53,319 nucleotides of DNA from JBPOFY01 sp049889815 (GTDB lineage Bacteria; Verrucomicrobiota; Verrucomicrobiia; Opitutales; Coraliomargaritaceae), in assembly GCA_049889815.1 (NCBI GenBank), contig JBMHCR010000017.1:1-53319 (forward strand), in the 5' to 3' direction. Positions 49,126 to 53,319 of the stretch are shown here, piece after piece. A program made the position numbers and the translations under genes. The first letter of the stretch is position 1; every line of letters starts with the position of its first letter. The notes beneath the pieces are model-generated. The model was not told the DNA's origin and searched no databases. It was given only the letters and a program-made list of their open reading frames with translations.

Positions 49126-50646
49126 TTAGAATGGCCAGACCCAGTCCTTGGGGGAGGACTTACGTGTCCTTGGTGTATTGCTGTCTTCTTCTGTCGCTTC
49201 GTCAACAGAATCGGTGATTTCTTCAGCCGTGATGGATGTTTCAAGTTCTGGGGCTGCTATTTGTTCGGACTCGACCTCTTCAGAGGATACATCTTCTCGC
49301 GACTCGGCGACCGCGGTTGCATCGTTGAGCTCGGGTTTAGCCTCCACTGCGGACTCGCTCCAAAAGGGCCACCACCATGGATGGGTCTCTGGTGTTTCCG
49401 CATACCCGTCGACTAGCAGGGCCTCAGTGGACGTTCCGCTTGAATCGCGGAAAGGCCAGGCCCAGCGGGCGAAGGTGCGACCCCAGCCGGCTGCTTCCTC
49501 ATTGGGGTCAATGCCGGCTGCTTCAGCAAGGGCGATCATTTGTTTCGCCACATCCTCGCGTCCTTCTAAGTGTTTTTCCAACTTAGAGGCATCCGCGGGC
49601 GCTGCAGCGTAGGTCCGAGTCGGCACACCGTCCAGCGGGCGGCTGGGTTTATATTCGTAGAGCACAAAACCATCGCCAACAGGGCTGAGGATACGCCTGG
49701 ACCCATTATCCCAGCGCATAAAAATATCCTGCCCGTCCATGCGCCAAGAGCCCTCAAGGCTACGGTCTACAGATGTGGAGAGTCCACCAAACCGGCCAAT
49801 CTCAATGCGCTCGTAGATGTCTTCTTGAAGGCGGACGAGCCACGTACCTCGATAAAAGGCACGTGCATTTTTGCGGCTTGAGAACGCAATTCCTCCCGTG
49901 CGTAGCTCGCGTTCCTTTCTGTATTGGGAAAGCCATGAGGCAGAAACATTTTCCTCGGTGGTCCGCTTAGCAGAGACAAACTTTGTTTTGTCGTCTTCAA
50001 TGATCGCCCCAGAGGTCACGATCTTGTAGTCGAAGGATCGCTCGTTTTCACGCAGAATCGAGAACTTGCCGTTATCCCATACAATGTGGAGTTCGCTGCC
50101 TTGTTTCGCCCAAGAGCCACGCAGTCCGCGTCGGTCGCCTTCGCTTTTTGCGGCAGAGCGGTCCGGTTCTACGAATAGGAATTGCTGACCGTCACCGATC
50201 TGCCAGATGCCAAAAAACCCTTTGGCTCTGTCGCGAGCCGATGCAAGTTCGCTGGTTCGACTCGGTGGTTTCGCCCATTGGCCTAAGATCTCGTTCGGCA
50301 CCTGTTGCGCTGGGACAGTATAAGCCAGTGTGTTTGCCGCGCTGTAGTAGGAGATGCCGAAGCCGAGAGCATCTCGCTGAATTTCATGACGCGAACCATC
50401 CTCCCATGAAAGCGTAGCCACATTCTCGGTGCTCGTCCAAGCACCCTGGTAGACATTTCGATCTGTAGTGTCTCCCCAGAAATAGGAGGCAAGACCGCCG
50501 CGCTTGACGATTAGGATGAGTGCTCCGTCATCGGGAGTCTCGATTTGCCATGCCCCGCGAAAGACCTCGCTGCCGGATTGGGCGCTGACGCAGGTTAAGC
50601 CGAAAAGGAAGGTCAGCAGCGTAAAAAGTCGGCGCACACAGTTCAT
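49126..50646 (-). CDS. Exported protein with three internal repeats and W-x-W-P-F motifs
   Basis: Not recognised as a named family. 506 residues from the Met that begins a signal peptide (MNCVRRLFTLLTFLFGLTCV); the earlier Met at 50685 is less likely. Three repeats of about 65-75 residues at roughly 31-105, 145-212 and 266-332, each opening G-x-W-x-(I/V) and holding G-(A/S)-W and W-(D/E)-(D/N)-G followed by beta strands (GAWTSTENVATLSWEDGSRH; GSWAKQGSELHIVWDNGKFS; GSWRMDGQDIFMRWDNGSRR). The rest contains three copies of W-x-W-P-F: WAWPF (395-399), WWWPF (424-428) and WVWPF at the very C-terminus (502-506), with a disordered acidic stretch between the last two. Probably a beta-rich periplasmic protein. 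Confidence 0.82.
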   Translation of the reverse strand: MNCVRRLFTLLTFLFGLTCVSAQSGSEVFRGAWQIETPDDGALILIVKRGGLASYFWGDTTDRNVYQGAWTSTENVATLSWEDGSRHEIQRDALGFGISYYSAANTLAYTVPAQQVPNEILGQWAKPPSRTSELASARDRAKGFFGIWQIGDGQQFLFVEPDRSAAKSEGDRRGLRGSWAKQGSELHIVWDNGKFSILRENERSFDYKIVTSGAIIEDDKTKFVSAKRTTEENVSASWLSQYRKERELRTGGIAFSSRKNARAFYRGTWLVRLQEDIYERIEIGRFGGLSTSVDRSLEGSWRMDGQDIFMRWDNGSRRILSPVGDGFVLYEYKPSRPLDGVPTRTYAAAPADASKLEKHLEGREDVAKQMIALAEAAGIDPNEEAAGWGRTFARWAWPFRDSSGTSTEALLVDGYAETPETHPWWWPFWSESAVEAKPELNDATAVAESREDVSSEEVESEQIAAPELETSITAEEITDSVDEATEEDSNTPRTRKSSPKDWVWPF

Positions 50647-50707
50647 GCGAGGGTGCTGATATCTCTGCTTAGAGAAGATGGTCATGTGCGGTAGATATTT
50701 TTCCGCG

Positions 50708-50751
50708 CTTGCTCACGCAAGTATTATTCGCGGTGAATCTTCATGTGTAAA
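50708..50751 (-). promoter_or_regulatory. Putative promoter with adjacent short hairpin, repeat-protein gene
   Basis: On the minus strand -35 TTTACA (50751-50746), 17-base spacer, -10 AATAAT (50728-50723); 5/6 matches each. A small stem CTTGC/GCAAG (50708-50721) begins one base beyond the -10, at the likely transcription start, so it could be operator or the first part of the leader. Drives the gene ending at 49126. Confidence 0.45.
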
Positions 50752-50767
50752 GGCGGCTCGAGCGCTT

Positions 50768-51556
50768 TTAACCGTTCGGTACGCCGATTCTTGAAAAATC
50801 CAATAAGCTGCGGCTGATGTGCCCTTGATCCAAAGCAGCGCGATCGGAGTGCGGCGCGTCGTCCATAACAATGCCCTCGCTGTATTTGAATTTGAAGACG
50901 CCGCTTGCAGTCTCCTCATAGAGGCACCCTAGTGTGATCTTCGCTGGGACAGTTTCTTTGATTTGGGTATCTACAGCAACTGATTGTGGGAAGTTGACGT
51001 TTACGACGGTTCCGGATCGCGGCGGAGCTTGTAGTATTTCCTCTGTAAGCAGCGCGGCATGGCGCGCACTATGGGAGAGCACATCCGCAAAAAATGCTTC
51101 GTGGTAGCCGTCGTTTTGTTGGATACTTTCAAAAAGAGAGCCGGGGACATATTGGCTAAACGCGATTGCCGGCAAGCCCCAGTTTGCCCCTTCGATAGCC
51201 CCAGCGACGGTCCCCGAGCTTAGGATGAGGGTGTCCGTGGTGTTGTAGCCAATATTGATTCCAGAAACGACGATGTCAGGCTGCTTCGGCAAAAGGTTTC
51301 CCAGTGCAATATTCACGCAATCGGTGGGAGTTCCGTTGACGGACCACGCGTCGACCCCTTCAGCAAAAAATCTGCGGTCTTTTTTGACCGCGATCTCACT
51401 GTTGCGGCTTACGGCTCGTCCGATCCAGCTCTGTTCGGTTGCGGGCGCAGCCACCGATACTTTAAATTTCGATTGCAGTGCCTCGACCAGGCAGTGAAGG
51501 AATCCGGAGTGTATTCCATCATCATTGGTCACTAAAACATGAGCTTTGTGGGTCAT
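50768..51556 (-). CDS. surE: 5'/3'-nucleotidase SurE
   Basis: Metal-dependent nucleotidase of the stationary-phase survival family. 262 residues. N-terminal VLVTNDDGIHSGFLHCLVEA (DD metal ligands), the loop with SRNSEIA, the SGINIGYNTTDTLILSSGTV motif with AGAIEGANWGLPAIAFS, and NVNFPQ. Follows the hot-dog thioesterase gene by ten bases on the minus strand, so the two form an operon. Confidence 0.95.
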   Translation of the reverse strand: MTHKAHVLVTNDDGIHSGFLHCLVEALQSKFKVSVAAPATEQSWIGRAVSRNSEIAVKKDRRFFAEGVDAWSVNGTPTDCVNIALGNLLPKQPDIVVSGINIGYNTTDTLILSSGTVAGAIEGANWGLPAIAFSQYVPGSLFESIQQNDGYHEAFFADVLSHSARHAALLTEEILQAPPRSGTVVNVNFPQSVAVDTQIKETVPAKITLGCLYEETASGVFKFKYSEGIVMDDAPHSDRAALDQGHISRSLLDFSRIGVPNG

Positions 51557-51566
51557 CGATATAGGC

Positions 51567-52028
51567 TTATGCTTCTGCTGGGCGGGTTAATACTTCTCTG
51601 GGTGCCTCGGCGATACTGTTGCGCACCCGATCGGTCAGTTCGATCGACTGGAGTTCACCGGAGGCGTTGAGCTCAGTCAAAATAGTCGTCATGTGTCCCT
51701 TTGCGGCCTGTGTGCGGGTGCCGTCGGGGTTGCGCCGAAATATACGAAACTGATAATCGATGGAGCGGTCTTTCAGTGATTTGACGGCCAAATGAATGTC
51801 GATGGTCTCGCCGAATCGCAGCGGCGCTGAAAATTTACACTCGGCACGCACCCGCGGCCACCCGACGACCTCGCCCGGCTTGGTGCTGATTAAATCGATC
51901 CCCGCAGCCTCGAAAAAGTCGCGTTCCGCGGTTTCCATATAGCGAAAGAAATTGGAAAAATGCACGAGTCCCGCCATATCAGTCTCGGAAAATTCGATGC
52001 GGCGAGTAGAGGTATGTTCATATAGCAT
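51567..52028 (-). CDS. Acyl-CoA thioesterase, 4HBT hot-dog family
   Basis: 153 residues. N-terminal RRIEFSETDMAGLVHFSNFF carries the conserved Asp of the 4-hydroxybenzoyl-CoA thioesterase active site (SETDMAGLVHF), followed by YMETAERDFFEAAG and the hot-dog strands (FGETIDIHLAVKSLKDRSID). Likely hydrolyses acyl-CoA or acyl-ACP; substrate unknown. The ATG is directly preceded by a GC-rich hairpin whose stem includes its first base, and the probable promoter lies about 135 bases upstream. First gene of a pair with surE. Confidence 0.9.
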   Translation of the reverse strand: MLYEHTSTRRIEFSETDMAGLVHFSNFFRYMETAERDFFEAAGIDLISTKPGEVVGWPRVRAECKFSAPLRFGETIDIHLAVKSLKDRSIDYQFRIFRRNPDGTRTQAAKGHMTTILTELNASGELQSIELTDRVRNSIAEAPREVLTRPAEA

Positions 52029-52050
52029 GGCGGGATTGATAGACCCGCCA
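52028..52050 (-). promoter_or_regulatory. Hairpin capping the thioesterase start codon
   Basis: On the minus strand TGGCGGG (52050-52044) pairs with CCCGCCA (52034-52028), seven base pairs around a 9-base loop; the final A is the A of the ATG. The stem could limit translation initiation. No Shine-Dalgarno motif lies between. Confidence 0.5.
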
Positions 52051-52169
52051 GCGACTTTGGCAAATCAGCTCTGCAGGATTTTGGAAATAAGAGCCGACCT
52101 CGGACGAATCCTCGGACATTCAATCGCGACCAATTAAGCCGAAAAAAGTTTTCAAGCCATTGTTTATCA

Positions 52170-52198
52170 ATTATATACAGGCTCTTATGTGCAGTCAT
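52170..52198 (-). promoter_or_regulatory. Putative promoter of the thioesterase-surE operon
   Basis: Minus strand -35 ATGACT (52198-52193), 17-base spacer, perfect -10 TATAAT (52175-52170). Start site near 52163 would give a leader of about 135 bases that contains a direct repeat (GTCCGAGG twice) and ends in the start-codon hairpin. Confidence 0.45.
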
Positions 52199-52203
52199 CG
52201 GGC

Positions 52204-52584
52204 TCACCCCGCATCTCGTAGCTGCGCCCAGATAAACAGCACCCACGCAGCAAGCAGGCAAGTGCCACCGAGCGGAGTGATCGGCCCCAACCAGCTGGGT
52301 CCGTCCAGTGCCAGCCAGTAGAGGGAACCAGAAAAAAGTAAACTCCCTAAGTTGAAAAGTAAGATCACCGGCAGGTGCAGCGCGCCGCGAATGCTTAGCG
52401 TGCCGCAGATTAATAGGGCGAGGGCGTGCCACATTTGGTAGCTAACCGCCGTTTTCCATATCGCGATGGAGTTGTGCACGAGTAGGGTGTCGTGGAGCGC
52501 GTGAGCACCAAAAGCACCAGACACCACACCCAAGAGTGCCCAGAGTGCACCGGAAATCAGAAAGGCTTGCTTGAGATGAGTCAT
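52204..52584 (-). CDS. DUF423 family membrane protein
   Basis: 126 residues from the Met at 52584 (MTHLKQAFLISGALWALLGV), which gives the normal family length; an upstream Met at 52674 adds a polar tail and would overlap the divergent gene. Four membrane helices with the family motif SGAFGAHALHDTL near the N-terminus and GSLLFSGSLYWLALDG and ITPLGGTCLLAAWVLFIW later. The family is widespread in bacteria with no proven function. Single gene, divergent from the coiled-coil protein gene. Confidence 0.93.
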   Translation of the reverse strand: MTHLKQAFLISGALWALLGVVSGAFGAHALHDTLLVHNSIAIWKTAVSYQMWHALALLICGTLSIRGALHLPVILLFNLGSLLFSGSLYWLALDGPSWLGPITPLGGTCLLAAWVLFIWAQLRDAG

Positions 52585-52676
52585 AGTTGATTGTGTACCC
52601 GAGTCTGAGGGTGGCGATGGAGTGTCGAGTTTTGACTTGCTTTTTAGGTTGGGATGGGTATGTTTCTGGGTCAAAT

Positions 52677-53189
52677 ATGTTCCGAAATCCTAATTATGCG
52701 AGCGCTCTAGCAGCGGTGGTAGCCGTTTTTGCTGCGTTTGGCTCTCCTGTCTTGGCGAGCACAGACGCGGAGCGAATCGCCCAGCTCGAAGAGCGCTTGG
52801 CGCAGCTTGAAAACCGCCTAGCGCAGACGGAGCAACAAACAAAAGAGGTCCAGGTGCTGGCCTCTAGCGCCGCAACCAGTGGTTCCGGTGGGGGCAGTAT
52901 TTTGGGCAATCAAGCGACCTTCGACATCCTGGCCGGGAGTGCGTGGCGGAAGCTGCGCTGGACTCAGGCCCAACAATGGGATCGGGTGTTCAAGGGAGCC
53001 ACTCGCGAGCGCGTGATCGAGTCGCTCGGCAAGCCGCCCCGCTCGGTGAAATCGCTCAAGCCGCGAGTGGATGAAGTTTTTTACTATGAAACAAGCCTGG
53101 GTGATCAAAAAAGCGCGCTCAGCGGCACCGTCAGTTTCAAGGAGGGCAAGGTGATTGCCGTCCGCAAACCCACTTTCCAAGCCGACTAG
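52677..53189 (+). CDS. Exported coiled-coil protein with BamE-like C-terminal domain
   Basis: 170 residues from the ATG at 52677. Signal peptide (ALAAVVAVFAAFGSPVLA), then a heptad-like coiled coil (RIAQLEERLAQLENRLAQTE), a Gly/Ser linker, and a C-terminal domain with WDRVFKGATRERVIESLGKP, then VFYYETS and SGTVSFKEGKVIAV. The 'G-x-(S/T)-x-x-x-V-x-x-x-L-G-x-P' pattern resembles BamE/SmpA-type small domains; membership is inference. In Opitutae the same fold may also be present in the broken lipoprotein at 8290-8706. The following gene starts 51 bases on. Confidence 0.8.
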   Translation: MFRNPNYASALAAVVAVFAAFGSPVLASTDAERIAQLEERLAQLENRLAQTEQQTKEVQVLASSAATSGSGGGSILGNQATFDILAGSAWRKLRWTQAQQWDRVFKGATRERVIESLGKPPRSVKSLKPRVDEVFYYETSLGDQKSALSGTVSFKEGKVIAVRKPTFQAD

Positions 53190-53239
53190 GCACCATGCCT
53201 AGGGAGCTTCGAAAACAACAAACAAAAACAAAACATACT

Positions 53240-53319
53240 ATGAAAAAGCAAACTACTATCGCAGCTGCAATCCTCGCAGCTTCTAGTTTCTCCTTCGCGG
53301 AGATCGCCTTGACTGAGAA
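53240..53319 (+). CDS. Exported protein, 3' partial
   Basis: ATG at 53240 begins a signal peptide (MKKQTTIAAAILAASSFSFA, then EIALTE) that runs off the right edge. It is preceded by an A/C-rich leader without Shine-Dalgarno and by a short hairpin CTAGGC/GCCTAG (53186-53202) overlapping the previous stop. Function cannot be judged from 26 residues; an outer-membrane or periplasmic protein is likely. Confidence 0.6.
   Translation, partial: MKKQTTIAAAILAASSFSFAEIALTE

Overview
This 53.3 kb window looks like ordinary chromosome from a Gram-negative, probably marine bacterium of the Verrucomicrobiota, most likely class Opitutae (Puniceicoccaceae/Coraliomargarita-like). This placement is inference from protein character and gene neighbourhoods as remembered, not from a search. 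It is supported by periplasmic electron-transfer proteins, lipoprotein and ExbD-type genes that imply an outer membrane, a Na+/H+ antiporter plus Trk K+ uptake that suit saline water, and a lone type IV prepilin-like gene. Many start codons have no Shine-Dalgarno sequence. No rRNA, tRNA, CRISPR array, insertion sequence, integrase or phage gene was seen. No gene-free stretch exceeds about 200 bases.

Layout. 1-5.3 kb: the end of an F1Fo ATP synthase operon (atpF partial, a short atpH, atpA, atpG, atpD, atpC). 5.5-8.7 kb (minus): a cofactor operon nadC-birA-coaX, preceded by a small lipoprotein gene interrupted by an in-frame TAG. 8.9-13 kb: a membrane-anchored hypothetical, a DUF4139 protein, gmk with a membrane protein, and a HAD phosphatase. 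13-16.9 kb: metH, with a palindromic operator-like element over its -10 box. 17-22.2 kb: a hypothetical plus NhaC-type antiporter, convergent with trkA-trkH. 22.2-27 kb: aldose 1-epimerase, then a four-gene NfeD protease/NfeD/flotillin/membrane-partner operon. 27.1-31.4 kb (minus): RodZ-like HTH protein, prmA, purN, dnaJ, grpE. 31.6-36.2 kb: SOUL protein plus glycosyltransferase, DsbD plus periplasmic redoxin, VanZ-like protein. 36.2-40.7 kb: glnD followed by a GAF-GAF histidine kinase. 40.9-45.1 kb: slyD, ftsK and two exbD genes. 45.1-53.3 kb: CBS/DRTGG inorganic pyrophosphatase, prepilin-like protein, glyA, a triple-repeat secreted protein with W-x-W-P-F motifs, surE, a hot-dog thioesterase with a hairpin on its start codon, DUF423 protein, a coiled-coil/BamE-like exported protein and the start of another exported protein.

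How the genes work together. Most are housekeeping: energy conversion, NAD/biotin/CoA cofactors, one-carbon and methionine metabolism (metH, glyA, purN), ion balance (NhaC, TrkAH), protein folding (GrpE/DnaJ, SlyD, DsbD) and chromosome segregation (FtsK). The parts most worth a second look are small and regulatory: the metH operator, the abutting hairpins between glnD and slyD, the start-codon hairpin of the thioesterase gene, the Shine-Dalgarno-less pyrimidine-rich leaders of the atp operon, the flotillin operon partner, and the secreted W-x-W-P-F protein. No clear new defence or mobile system was found.
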